64,000 bases of DNA from Gordionus sp. m RMFG-2023 (lineage: Eukaryota > Nematomorpha > Gordioida > Chordodea > Parachordodidae): the NCBI RefSeq assembly GCF_954871325.1, contig NC_088779.1:26336869-26400868 (forward strand). Reading direction: 5' to 3'. Numbering within the stretch: position 1 is the stretch's first letter; every line of letters starts with the position of its first letter. Shown one piece after another: positions 1 through 10,195 of this stretch. The notes beneath the pieces are model-generated. The model had not been told where the DNA came from. It saw only the letters and a program-made list of their open reading frames with translations, and ran no database searches. A program made the translations under genes and the position numbers.

Positions 1-472
1 TCCCTGGAGAACAGAATTTTTGAATTTTATATAATTTACTGAAGAAAATATTTAAAATTTTAGTCTGATTTGACCGGAAATGCATTTCAGAGAGTGTAGA
101 TTAACTTCCTTATAAGAATTAGACAATTTTCTAAACTTTTTGTAGTTTTTAATTAATAAAAAAGTATATATTAATAAAATTATTGAACATAAATGAGAAC
201 CCTTCTTTTTTATTGTTTAATATTTTGCCAAGTCCGAAAAACTTGAATATTTTAAAGTTTAATATTGATTCAATTCAGACCAAGTGAATACATTATGAAT
301 TACAATTACAAATCATTCAATAGGATGCATCATTGTAATTTTCAAATATTTATTTTTTATAAGTATCATTTTATAAGTTTAAATGGATATTAAGTAAGTA
401 TATTTATGTTTATAATATATAATATTGACTTTGGACTTCTATTTGTTTCGGAATCAATAATCGTTGGTATTA
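1..472. other. A+T-rich intergenic sequence
   Basis: I see no coding frame, RNA gene or repeat that I can support here. It is ordinary A+T-rich sequence lying 3' of the minus-strand Kunitz-like exon. Confidence 0.6.
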
Positions 473-660
473 TTAAGGCTTATATTTTTTTGTACAACTT
501 TTCTTGCTCTTAAAATTGTTAGAATTTCTTTCATATCCACCATAAATAAAAATTTTACATTTTTTAGCTTCCGAATACCATCTATTTACAAGGCTTACAC
601 ATGGTCCATGTTCTAGAGGCAACTGACAATTAGTTAATCTTTTGCAAAATGAATCAAAAG
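473..660 (-). CDS. Kunitz/BPTI-like exon, partial, two cysteines replaced
   Basis: The minus strand reads a Kunitz-type serine-protease-inhibitor fold. CQLPLEHGPC gives the first two cysteines with the standard eight-residue spacing. RWYSEAKKC, FIYGG, NSNNF and a fifth cysteine follow, with the usual 7- and 12-residue spacings, and a TAA stop at 473-475 follows closely. The second-to-third cysteine loop is 13 residues, against the usual 15. Positions expected to be cysteines four and six are both tyrosine (TAT instead of TGT), so two of the three canonical disulfides cannot form. The residue after cysteine two (the P1 site) is valine. Kunitz proteins are secreted. The signal exon was not found. 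A likely acceptor is the AAAAG near 640, preceded on this strand by a long CCCCT pyrimidine tract. It could be a decaying copy or a diverged non-inhibitory Kunitz protein. The fold assignment is firm; gene status is uncertain. Confidence 0.7.
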
Positions 661-688
661 GAGGAGGGGAGGGGAGGGGAGGGGGGTT
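655..688 (+). repeat. GGGGA-type purine tract beside Kunitz exon
   Basis: An imperfect GAGGA/GGGGA run of about 30 bases with five or more G-runs. On the minus strand it is a CCCCT pyrimidine tract directly 5' of the Kunitz-like exon, where a splice-acceptor pyrimidine tract would sit. The G-rich strand could in principle form a quadruplex. Confidence 0.7.
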
Positions 689-1339
689 AGAGATGAACCC
701 CCTCTTTTTCGTAAGAACATTTGATCAGCCTCTTAACCAATTTATTGTTTTATTTCCCCATAGAACCATCCTTTGATAGGTTACATATAAGTATTGGAGT
801 TTTGGCAAAAATTATATTTATTTAGATAATTTATCATAATAATTTTATGTTTGATGAAATACAATTTATTATAATTCATATCCTGTATATTTGATTGAAA
901 TCATTACAGGAAATAATAATTACTAATACATTTTTACAGATATCAATATTGAAAGATCTACCCCCCCCCCCCCACCTTTCCCTTTCGTTTGTTTGATATT
1001 TTACACAACCAACATTTGGCAGTATTAAATTATTTGGTTACTATAATGACAAATTACTTATCTAGGGAGAAAACCCAAATCAAAATGTAATTGATGATAT
1101 GAATTTTATTCCTTTTTCCGCCATTCTTTTCTTTTATTCCAAGCGTATAATGTTATTCGATTAAGATTGAGAATGATGTTTATATGGTTATATTATATTG
1201 TTGAACTTTAAATGAATGTTATTATTGTATCTTGTTGAATTGATCTTATGATCATTGTATTTGTATCTATTAAAATCTAATATATGAACCATTTGTCTAT
1301 TATTTTAAATCGAAATGTATGTTATCGCATTCTAAAATA
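689..1339. other. A+T-rich spacer with poly-C run
   Basis: No gene supported. It contains a 13-base poly-C run near 961-973 followed by a pyrimidine-rich stretch. Similar poly-C or poly-G runs recur near 5411, 13140, 18968, 30430, 32690 and 53140, several of them inside transposon relics. Confidence 0.55.
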
Positions 1340-1445
1340 AAAAAATATTTATTGTTAAACACACTATAAATATATTACACATTATAAAAAAAAATTGTCA
1401 AAATACATTAATATTTCATAATAATTACAGCTTATATATTATTAA

Positions 1446-1827
1446 TTAAGGAATGCAACTTAAAGGCTGATTAGTTTGGATAGACCTGTAGAAAGCACCA
1501 CAAAGGCCTCTGCAAGGATACGGAGTACATATTACATCTATGGTAGAAGGCTCGCAAAAAGCTACAGTTTCACAAGGTTCGCATTCGGGAGTAGTTTCAT
1601 TATTTTCGCAAAACCATGGGTCTAATTTGAGTATATGTATGGCTGGCAAAGGGTGTTTAGTTGGCTTAAAAAGAATAGTTGATGGCAAACTTATAATTGG
1701 GATTGAGGCTGTAAGCGACGAAGTTGTAACGGGATCAGTTAATTTTGTGGTGTTGATTAGGTGTTTTTCTATCCTTTCTTTATTATAAATGATAATACAG
1801 TATAATTAAAAATTTAATATGTATCAT
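1446..1827 (-). CDS. Secreted eight-cysteine protein A
   Basis: Proposed model complement(join(1446..1773,1799..1827)), 118 residues. The body, read on the minus strand, has a Thr/Ser/Pro-rich linker, then HPLPAIHILKL, then eight cysteines spaced C-x8-C-x2-C-x5-C-x8-C-x4-C-x3-C-x14-C, with the signatures PCET, CTPYPC and LCGAFYRS. It ends shortly after the last cysteine. The same scaffold occurs in B (12005), C (20936) and, more diverged, D (48430). The first exon, MIHIKFLIIL, is hydrophobic and aligns with the start of gene C. It joins in frame if a 25-base GT..AAG intron is removed, which is very short. The upstream reading frame is open to about 1800 in any case. No annotated domain is recognised. 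Secretion is inferred from the hydrophobic start and paired cysteines. Confidence is high for the coding body and moderate for the first exon. Confidence 0.75.
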
Positions 1828-2383
1828 GGTATTTCTTAAAAAAAATATAAAAATCCGAAAATTTACTAATATACCCTAAATCAAATTAGATTCCCAATAA
1901 ATGGATTTAAATAACCATATTTACACATAAAATTATATATGGTGAGAATAATGATGATTATTTTTATTCACAAATCTTATTCTCCTTTTATATATCGTAA
2001 AAATCAATAAATAATTATATTTAAAATAGCAAAATAAGTTTTACTTTAACATTCGATCAAATTTTACATATTTTCAGATAAGTTAAATAATTCGAGCATT
2101 TTTTTTTCATAATCATATTGTACTATTATCACTAAAATATTTTAAGTTTTTTTCATAATAATGCGTGGTTATCCAACTCCTTTGAATAAAAAGACCCGCT
2201 AAGATTTCATATAAATAGGATCCTTATAACAATCTATTTTGAAATATTGATAATTAATCATGAAACTATTCTTGTAGATCCAAAAATAATTAAGTTACAA
2301 TTCTTAGTAGTAGAAAATTACAAACCCACAAGATTTGAGTTTTTTTAAAATTTATTGATGGAAAATAAATATTAAATGTTTCT

Positions 2384-5030
2384 GTTGTAGCTGTTGAAGA
2401 AAGGAAGGAATAAATTTAATATAATACATCAAATGTCAGTTATTTTCTGACAGGGGAATTAGTCTTTCCTGGTTGATGGGAAGAAAACGAAAACACCTAT
2501 GAATAATGGATCTGTTTTATTGTTGCCGTCGACAGGATTTATCTAGGGATTAATGCGGAACACAATGCAATGTAAAGGATCAGAAAGTGATGGTACAGAA
2601 CCTGGAGATTCAAGAGTTATTTGTTATAAAAAGGTAATAACCATTTTTTTTCATGTAATTTTGAATTTTACTGTGAAACCACAACACAAGTACTAGAAAC
2701 TATACAGGGGTAAATGAGATTAAGGGGTGAGTTTAAGGGTTTCTATACTTATATATTTAGCTTACAAAGGTAAAGATAGAAAGTATGTAATGGGTATTAG
2801 GCAGGAATATGGAAATAAGATCAAGTATTTAAGACAGTTATATTTGGTATATTATATGTCTAGATGTATATTGTACATCCAATTTTGATCATTATTTGAT
2901 ACGCCTTAAGACTCATTGAATGGTGTTATAGGTATTCCGTCATAGGAAGCTAAGACCTCAAGATCAGCAGGACAGAAAGGATTGCTAAATATTTAAATAT
3001 TTGAAATTTAGGAAAATATATATGGAAATAGACTTAATAAAGTGTGTATTATATAATTATGCATTTTGGGTTTTTAAAGGGATGGACATGTGTGGGATCA
3101 TTTATTATTAATTAATGTTAATATATTGTATTTGTAATTTAGTTTCAATTAAGGTTGATATGTTATTAAGGGATATCATTTATTATTAATTAATGTTAAT
3201 ATATTGTATTTGTAATTTAGTTTCAATTAAAGTTGATATATCATTAAGTGATCCATTGAGGGTGAGTTAATGTTGTTTATTTTGAAGTAATTAACCATTT
3301 TTATGAAATAGAATGTAATGTGAATTACATATATGATATGTTTAATTATGAATGATAATTTAAAGGAATTGAAGTATGATGAAGTCAGAATAATATCTAT
3401 AATGTTAGATGTGGATTGGATAGTTATTTTGATTTAGTGTCTGCATTTGGTATATATATAAATTGGGTAGGAATTTATATGATATATTAGATGATGTATA
3501 ATATTTTTTTTCCAAATTATGAAATCTTTATATTTAATATATATATATTTTTTTTTTAAATTATAAAATTTTATAAAAAGTTATATTTGAAATTATTATA
3601 TTATTTTTATGGTATGCAATGATGTGAAGGGAAAATATTTTTACAGATAAGGTCAGCCCGTGTTGATGGGTATGCCTTGAGGTGGGAATATTGTTTAGTT
3701 TGCATACTGGAGAAGGTTTCTTTTTGTGTAAATTTTTTTTGTAAATTTATGCTACATATTACATTTTTTTTATCTTTCTAATAATTTTATAGTACATTTA
3801 TGCTACATATGACATTTTTTTATCTTTGTAATAATTTTATAGTACATCACATTTTACTATTTATTTTATGAACATTTTTTTTAATAAAAAAGACTTAAAT
3901 TATTTTATATTGTGAAGGTATATTAAAAATTCTTTACATATATACCATATAGCCAATTATATTCTCAATTTTTGTTACTTTGCATTCTACATTTTTGTGA
4001 ATTTGTGCTAATTGTGATGGCAGAGTTAGGTAGAAATGGTATATTTTTCTTAGGATACTGAGTAATTCCTAGATGGAAAATATTGTATTTTCTACACATT
4101 ATATATTTTCCCTCCCTATAAAATTAAATTTATTTCTATGCATATGTTTTGTAATTTTATTTAAAATCTTTGTTTGGCAAAGTTTCGCAATTATTTTTAA
4201 TCCTTAAAGATGGATTTTTCTATTCATTTTAGGAGATATTTATAAAAATGTAGCTATGTTTTTTTCACATGACAGAAGGAAATTTACATGTGTTGAAATT
4301 GCATTTCACACATAGACCATGTGTTCACATTACATTATTATATGTAAAATCATTATTTCTTAATTACCATGAATCATACCCAAATAATGTATATTATAGC
4401 TCATATTTCCCAAATGTCCTAAAATGATTGAATTATTATGTTTGGCTGATATTACATTGTCCATATTAATGTTCCATTGATTATAAATGCAGATACCCCA
4501 ATGTACATGTCATTATTAATAATATGTGTTTTCGCGATTATATATTGAAATGTATCGGAGATATTATATTATAAACCATCATAAGGGAAGACGATTCGAT
4601 TAATTCCCTGAACGTCTTCAAGGCGTCTCGATACAATTCAAAAAGGTGATTCAATACAACACCACCGCAGAGAGAGGGACGCTGGGCTTGTGAAGGGTGG
4701 GCGTGTTGTAGCTGTTGAAGAAAAGAAGGAATAAATTTAATATAATACATCAAATGTCAGTTATTTTCTGACAGGGGAATTAGTCTTTCCTGGTGGATGG
4801 GAAGAAAACGAAAACACCACATGGGTTATTGTCAATAAAAGTTCTTTGTTGGAGATTTGTAGTGAAGATATTGGATTAATTGGAGAAGATGTCAGCTGGG
4901 AGGAACAAAGAATGGACCTGTGGGAATGAAGAATATATGAATCTGCATAATTATTATTTATAATCTTTATATTTTTTTTAATGGATAGAGAAATATAATT
5001 ATGAATAAATATGGATCTGTTTTAGTTTCT
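2384..5030 (+). mobile_element. 2.6-kb insertion with direct terminal repeats
   Basis: This block is absent from the paralogous copy at 12.65-12.77 kb. It starts with about 112 bases (2384-2497) repeated almost exactly at 4708-4817. The repeats start TGTTGTAGCTGTTGAAGAA and run into the AAACGAAAACACC motif. A further shared stretch (GGATCTGTTTTA) follows after a deletion of about 190 bases in the left copy. It resembles an LTR-bounded or partly tandemly duplicated insertion. Inside are exon-like frames (separate entry) and a 78-bp tandem duplication at 3097-3250. No reverse transcriptase or transposase could be named. Confidence 0.55.
2547..4929 (+). CDS. Candidate multi-exon gene, unknown product
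   Basis: Three frames bounded by splice-like sites lie on the plus strand. 2547-2633 is preceded by TATCTAG and followed by AAAAAG|GTAATA, and reads MRNTMQCKGSESDGTEPGD and so on. 3647-3715 lies between ATTTTTACAG and GAGAAG|GTTTCT, and reads RSARVDGYALRWEYCLVC. The last frame, to the TGA at 4927-4929, reads FLTGELVFPGGWEENENTTW and an acidic tail. The first two join in phase 0. The last needs another donor, for example AAAAAG|GTGATT at 4648, with the acceptor at 4760, so the model is incomplete. A damaged copy of the last exon (stop after FPG) lies in the left direct repeat at about 2440-2497. DGYALRW..C..C faintly recalls zinc-ribbon transposase heads such as ISXO2, but that is a guess. Because it lies in an insertion, a mobile-element gene is as likely as a host gene. 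Confidence 0.35.
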
Positions 5031-5617
5031 AATATATTATATTCGAATTACGTGATGCAGAACGTTTTCGCCCTCTAGGATTTATTAAATTTTATATATT
5101 TCATATCTTAAAATATTTATCTAACTCTTTTGTAAAAAAATGAGTCGATGTCGACAGACCAGCTAAAAAGACTCAATGGGGAAAGGATTAATCTTGAGAT
5201 CAAGCTAAATGGATGCAGAAAATTTGCAATGATGTTAGCAGATTTAAGCTCGAATATACAAATGTAAATTATTTTATATGACTTATAGGGGAAGCATTTA
5301 GATGTAACTGTTTTGAAAGACACTCAATTCCTAACAAGTGTTTTGTTAAAGGGTTTGTATAGATTTATATTAAAAATTATAACAGATGGCATTTCAAGAG
5401 TAGAATAGTATCCCCCCCCCCCCTACTTCCATATTCCTCAAATTCAAAAATGATCCACAAATAAAATCTATCAAATGAGATCATCTAATTTACTTTGTCC
5501 TTGAGTTTAAAAAGGAACATTTGCCATTGGTTGAAATATAAGATCGAGCCCAAAATATTTATTAGAGGGTTTAGGTCTGAATTTGTCCTGGCTGTTGTCT
5601 AGTTGTGTGTCAAAAGT

Positions 5618-5798
5618 CTAGATTTGAACTTTTCTAGAAACGGCTAACTCATATTTTATCTATAAAAATATTATGCAAGCCTGAAGATTTTGCTCATAGC
5701 TGGCACAAAAATTTGGACATCTATTAGCGAAATCTTAGGCTAGGCAATATACTATAATATGCAGTTTTTAAAAATCGACTCAAATTGAGCCATTTAAG
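5618..5798. mobile_element. Old copy of CTAGTGTTG MITE family
   Basis: Its interior matches the elements at 17423, 33468 and 55398: ACGGCTAACTCA near the left side, GATTTTGCTCATAG.TGGCA, TTTGGACATCTATTA, and TTTTAAAAATCGACTCAAA near the right end. The terminal CTAGTGTTG/CAACACTAG is worn away. Confidence 0.6.
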
Positions 5799-6476
5799 TT
5801 TAGATAAAATGTTTCTTAAAATTATATAATTTTTTATGAAAATGGTCATTATTTTATAGAGATTATTAACTTATATTTATTTTTTTTTAAAATTATTGTA
5901 CGTAGATATATTTTATGGATTTTGGTAGAAGATAGAGGGTGAGAGGGAAGTCAATTCACTTGCCCCCCTAATAACTTAGGCATATGCTTAAATATAATAC
6001 ATCAAGGTGCTTTAATAAGTGAAATAAAAAGATCGCAATTTCGTGAGTAATGATATTTTAAATAAAAGGCACTTCATCCAGATTTAATGTAGTCTTAAAA
6101 TGAATAGAAGATAACACTATTGTTAAAAACCACGATTTCGCCGGTTGAAATGGGTAAATTAAGATAGAAAAATATAATTAAGCTTTTATCCAAAAGATTG
6201 AAAAAATTAGCCCTATTCTGGGCAAATTTCGAAACCTTTATATATTTTAACGTAAAATAAGCAAATTCGAGGTTTTGAACTACACTAAAATGCAGTCTCT
6301 AATGAAAGATGGGAATATTAAGAAAAAGATATTTTTGGATAAAATGAAATATCATTTTTAGACTGAAGGAAAAGTTATCATTTTACTAGATCACAAAACC
6401 GAAACTTAAAATATTATTTTAAATAAAATAAGTCAACAAAAAAATAGGAAAAATTTAAATATATCAATATATTTAC

Positions 6477-6524
6477 CTGTTGGGTTTAGACCCAGAGCTA
6501 CTGATAAAATATACATTTGCGAAG
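6477..6524 (-). other. Exon-like 48-bp block conserved in both duplicates
   Basis: On the minus strand AATTTTAG precedes and GTAAAT follows a 48-base block that reads SQMYILSVALGLNPT, phase 1 at both ends. The paralogous block at 13900-13947 has the same length, the same AG and GTAAAT borders and no stop (SQINISSAAPRKNPK). In copy 1 the internal ATG would give a short hydrophobic start. It could be a first or internal exon of an upstream-initiated transcript of the cysteine-rich gene, or chance. Confidence 0.25.
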
Positions 6525-6825
6525 CTAAAATTAAATAAAGTTTGATTAAAATTTTATTATGGCATAAACACTTATTGCTACCTATTAAAATTGCGCTGAA
6601 ATATTTCATATTCGATTGTAATTCTTTTCTATATTTATTTAATAATAAATTTAAAACATTAAAATTTATATATTTATCATTATATCAAAAAAAAAACTTT
6701 ATTAAAAAAAATATAGATTTTAAATAATTTAGACTTAGAAGCTCTATCAATAGATATTTTAGAAATGTCAACAATCATTTTACGTAGAAAATTTAAATAA
6801 TTTCTTAAAGTATTTATAGTTTTTT

Positions 6826-6929
6826 GAATCCACAATTTCTATTAATTGAAAATGAATAATAAAAATTATACATTTTGGAATCCACAATTTCTATTAATTG
6901 AAAATGAATAATAAAAATTATACATTTTG
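6826..6929. repeat. 52-bp tandem duplication
   Basis: Two near-identical 52-base units beginning GAATCCACAATTTCTATTAA. The other duplicate of this segment (near 14240) has a single diverged unit, so this doubling is younger than the segmental duplication. Confidence 0.85.
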
Positions 6930-7540
6930 GACGTAATTATAATTTATGTAAAGAAACAAAAAAGCATTATATTTCATGTAAAGCATTTATATAAAACTTC
7001 TGGACATTTATTATGATTTTTAACCCTTTTTAGATAAAATTATAATTAATGGAATCCCCATTACAGCACAGTTACAATATATTTTAAAATATAATTGTAT
7101 TTATTTAACAAAACTTAATGAATGGATACGTTAGGGTTGTCTAAATCAATATATATATTTATTTTTGCAATGGTTTTTGAATATACAGAAAATGATTTTA
7201 AAGTAAATCGAAAGAAAACTTAGAAAAATCATTTTTTCTAATTTTTTTGATAAGAAAATCTAAAAGGATAAAAAGCCTTTAAATTGTAGTTAAGTATTTT
7301 TTAAAATATTTTATAAGGGTAAAGGATTTGAGTAGGATTCTCAAATACACGTGTAATATAATTATTATTAGTAGAAGATATAAATATATAGACATAAATC
7401 CCGACAAAATGGGATATGGAGGGCGTTAAATTATATATAAATGGAGAGAAAAACATCATAGACACTTTTAATTAACAATCTTTTTATGTAAAAAGGTAAA
7501 ATTTGTTCTATAATCTATCGTCAATTTTTGTATTATAACG

Positions 7541-7737
7541 GAAGGCGTGTAGCCAGGAATTTTGGCGGGGGATAGGGGGAGTGAGGGAGCTTAGCGAAAC
7601 GACTTGAAGATAAAATTCTAAAATTTATCCCATTGATCCTAAATGGTCTTTAAAATAGATATCAGCGAATTCAAATAATGCTTGCAATTCACAATCTCCA
7701 AATTTTTTATATCCCTCACTCCCTTAGCTATGAGCCT
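7541..7737. mobile_element. Decayed inverted-repeat element
   Basis: The left side reads GGCGTGTAGCCAGGAATTTT then GGGAGTGAGGGA. The right side, reverse-complemented, reads GGCTCATAGCTAAGGGAGTGAGGGA. The shared GGGAGTGAGGGA arms and the GGCGTAGC-like ends resemble non-autonomous hAT-type elements. No target duplication is clear. Confidence 0.5.
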
Positions 7738-8298
7738 ATAAAACGACATATAAAATAGAAATATTTTAAGTGATTACTAATTTTGTAAGGTATCACTTTC
7801 ATTTCTTTCTATTCTATAAAATTCTGGTCAACACGGTTTTTATTGTATAAAAGATTCTATGGAATTCTAATCACCATATTAATTTCATCGATATCTTTAA
7901 GATAAAAGTATACCTACTATTTCGGTTATTAGCACTTATTGATACGAACATATTGCATAAATATCATTATTATCATTGATGTTTTTTTGGCAGCGATTAT
8001 ATTCCTTATTTCAGCTGAATTCTGGTAGATCTTTATAGAAAAAGGGTAATAAATTAGATATTTTATTAATTCCTATCGTCGCTATTTTATATTAAATTCA
8101 AAAGATACATTATGAATTTCAGTTTATACATAAATACAAAAAGTATCTCTAAATTTTTATAAAAATCATTGCTTATTATTTTCTACATATTTTAAATTTC
8201 AAATATTCGATATTTATGGTAGTTTAATATGTATTTTTTTTAAATATATATTTTCTAATTATATAAAAAGAAAAACTTAAATCCAAATGTAATACTTA
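7738..8298. other. A+T-rich spacer
   Basis: No gene or repeat that I can support. Confidence 0.5.
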
Positions 8299-9694
8299 GA
8301 CCTGTGCGCCGACAAACTATCGTAAAAAATCCTATTAACGGCCGGCGGCGAGCCGATTTTTAGCTGCCGTCAACAAAATCGGCTTAAATCGGCGCAGTTA
8401 TAAATTTTTATAACATAATTTTTTTTAATTGCTTATTATTTTTTAAAAATACGAATATACATTACTCTACAGATATCTCGGCATATTTTTTAATATTTAT
8501 ATAATAGAAAACTCATTATAAATCCAAATTTCGTAATTTTACAATTATCATGTATAAAAATTATTTTATTTAAATATTCGGGATAATAATAATCCCCTTG
8601 AATTTAACGTCAATCCAGCAGTAGAGAAAACTCTTTCACTAGGTGTGCTACCCGAATGCAAAGAATTTTTTGGAGAGTCTGGAAAGATTGGGAAGTTTAC
8701 TCTTCTTTTCTCTCCAAATTTAGAACCTCCACATCTTGTGAATACCGTTTTCCAAAAAAACTGTGGCATTATTGTTCTAAGTCACCTAACTTGGAATCAT
8801 AATTTGTATTTGTTGAATGTTTATTTGCCAATTTTTTAAATTTAATAATTCATCTTGATCCTCATTAGCTATAATTACTACCTGATTATCATCATTCTCT
8901 ATAAGTTTAAGATGTTTTATTATAAATTCTGAAGCGCTATATTAAATACTTTGACACAATTGTCAATTTTTGAAATTTTGGATCTAAAAGAGAAGCCAAT
9001 ACCTAGATAATTTTAAATTAAAAAATAAAAGAATATACTTATATATTATTACTTGCAGATTACACACCGAAAATCGTAACGCAAGTTTTTTTTAGCATAT
9101 TTTCCTTAAGTGACACTATCATTTACTATTAAATTTGTATTAATTTCACTTCTAAAAAGTAACGCCAAGTTTAAAGTAGGCCCTTTTTGTACTGAAAGAA
9201 ATTCGACAGTTTCTTTAAATTTTGAGAATGCTAATCGTTCTTCTACCAGCGATCTAACATGTCTGATGTTAAATTTATTTTACTTAGATATTTTTTTGAT
9301 CTTCCTCGAATTCAATTTCAACCTCTGCAGTTTTATATCTTAGAGCAGTAATAATTTCTCTAATTCTTTTGCAAAAAAATTTCCAGACTATATTATCCAG
9401 AGTTAGGATACTAAAATTATTTATAGAATTATTAAATGTAGATGCATCCATTTTAAAAATATGTAAAATTATGGTAACTTTTCAAATTTTAGATTGATTG
9501 AATTCTATAATGAAGTCAATATAATTATGATTTTAAAATAGTCGAAAATAAAAATTCATCAAAATCCTGATTGACACTAAGAAATTACAATAGTGATGAT
9601 GACCAATTATTAGAATAAAAAGGTATGAAATATGAAAGAGATTTCTGAGCCGGCCATGCGCGCTGGCGTGATTTTCTTAAACGGCGGCGTTTTC
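8299..9694 (-). mobile_element. Decayed hAT-like DNA transposon
   Basis: The borders are proposed from a near-perfect 8-bp direct repeat (AATACTTA at 8291-8298, GATACTTA at 9695-9702) and from GC-rich ends (GTGCGCCGAC on the left, CGGCGGCGTTTTC on the right). The inverted repeat itself is poorly preserved. Minus-strand transposase remains lie within it. At about 1.4 kb it is shorter than an intact hAT element, and the frames carry several stops, so it is inactive. Confidence 0.55.
8566..8769 (-). pseudogene. hAT transposase C-terminal (hATC) remnant
   Basis: The minus frame contains NFPIFPDSPKNSLHSGSTPS followed by SERVFSTAGLTLNSRGLLLS. This is the hAT C-terminal dimerisation motif, in which family members have FP..A...L...ATSA.SERVFS..G. 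Further upstream, at about 9300-9360, a frame reading ALRYKTAEVEIEFEE may be part of the same protein, with stops between. The transposase would bind the element ends and cut and paste DNA; this copy cannot. Confidence 0.75.
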
Positions 9695-9799
9695 GATACT
9701 TATATTATTTACATGATGATCATTGGGTAATTATATATATCGTTGGTTGTCATATAATAATTTGTTAAATAATGACCAAGTTATAATAAAATGCAATAG

Positions 9800-9982
9800 G
9801 ATCCATTTATTTTCTATTATTTTTATGTTAAAGGGATCACACGGTGGCCTCCAATATTTTCCATATCCTCCATCAGAGCACGGATCTACCTAGTTGTTTT
9901 CAGAAAGAATCTGGTCCTTACTGGATTCGAACCCAGAACTATTTAATGATATCCTCAAATACCTAATTGACCACAGATACCA
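9800..9982 (-). other. tRNA-derived SINE-like sequence
   Basis: On the minus strand an A-box-like TGTGGTCAATTAGG and a clean B box GGTTCGAATCC (9923-9933) are followed by CAGTAAGGACCA. That has the layout of a tRNA 3' half, but the T stem pairs only with an enlarged loop, so it is not a good functional tRNA. A non-tRNA body continues (CGTGCTCTGATGGAGGATA, then GGAGGCCACCGTGTGATCCC) into A+T-rich sequence, as in tRNA-derived SINEs. Only one clear copy is visible here. Confidence 0.45.
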
Positions 9983-10195
9983 ATCAAAAACAACATATTA
10001 TATTGTATATAAGGATAAAATTATGATGCTATCTAATATTTCAATAAAACAGATAAAAATTAATGTTCAATACTATTCATCATCAGGGTTGCTAAGCAAA
10101 ATTATTCGATTTTGGGAGATTTTTGTAGCAAATTTTTTTTTATCTGTTTTCTTAACCTTTGTCAGTTAAAAGGAGAAATTTAATTTATAGGCTAA

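Larger units (their letters stand above)
1340..7010. repeat. Segmental duplication, copy 1 (partner 11895-14310)
   Basis: Long collinear similarity to 11895-14310 in the same orientation. It covers the 3' flank and coding part of cysteine-rich gene A, a block at 2161-2380 that matches 12430-12653, a block at 5090-5423 that matches 12770-13130, and 6390-6790, which matches 13826-14220. Copy 1 is longer because 2384-5030 has no counterpart in copy 2. The copies have many substitutions and small indels, so the duplication is old. Each copy carries one member of the cysteine-rich family. Confidence 0.85.

Noticed and set aside
961-973. Poly-C run as a functional signal
   Set aside because: Several similar runs occur, mostly inside transposon relics. 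They look like a property of repeats here.
1540-1788. Plus-strand open frame over gene A
   Set aside because: It is the antisense shadow of the eight-cysteine gene, whose frame is supported by three paralogues.
4538-4753. Minus-strand 71-codon frame with LFELYRDALKTFRELI
   Set aside because: Attractive composition, but it overlaps the plus-strand exon candidates and has no splice context or relative in the window. I preferred the plus strand, without being sure.
6542-6727. 61-codon plus frame rich in Leu/Lys/Phe
   Set aside because: The segmental duplicate near 13950-14080 aligns at DNA level but does not keep the frame, so it is not under coding constraint.
8645-8839. Plus-strand open frame in the hAT relic
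   Set aside because: Antisense shadow of the SERVFSTAG-containing transposase frame.
9923-9982. A functional tRNA gene on the minus strand
   Set aside because: The T stem needs an enlarged loop, no anticodon arm folds cleanly, and the sequence continues as a repeat-like body.
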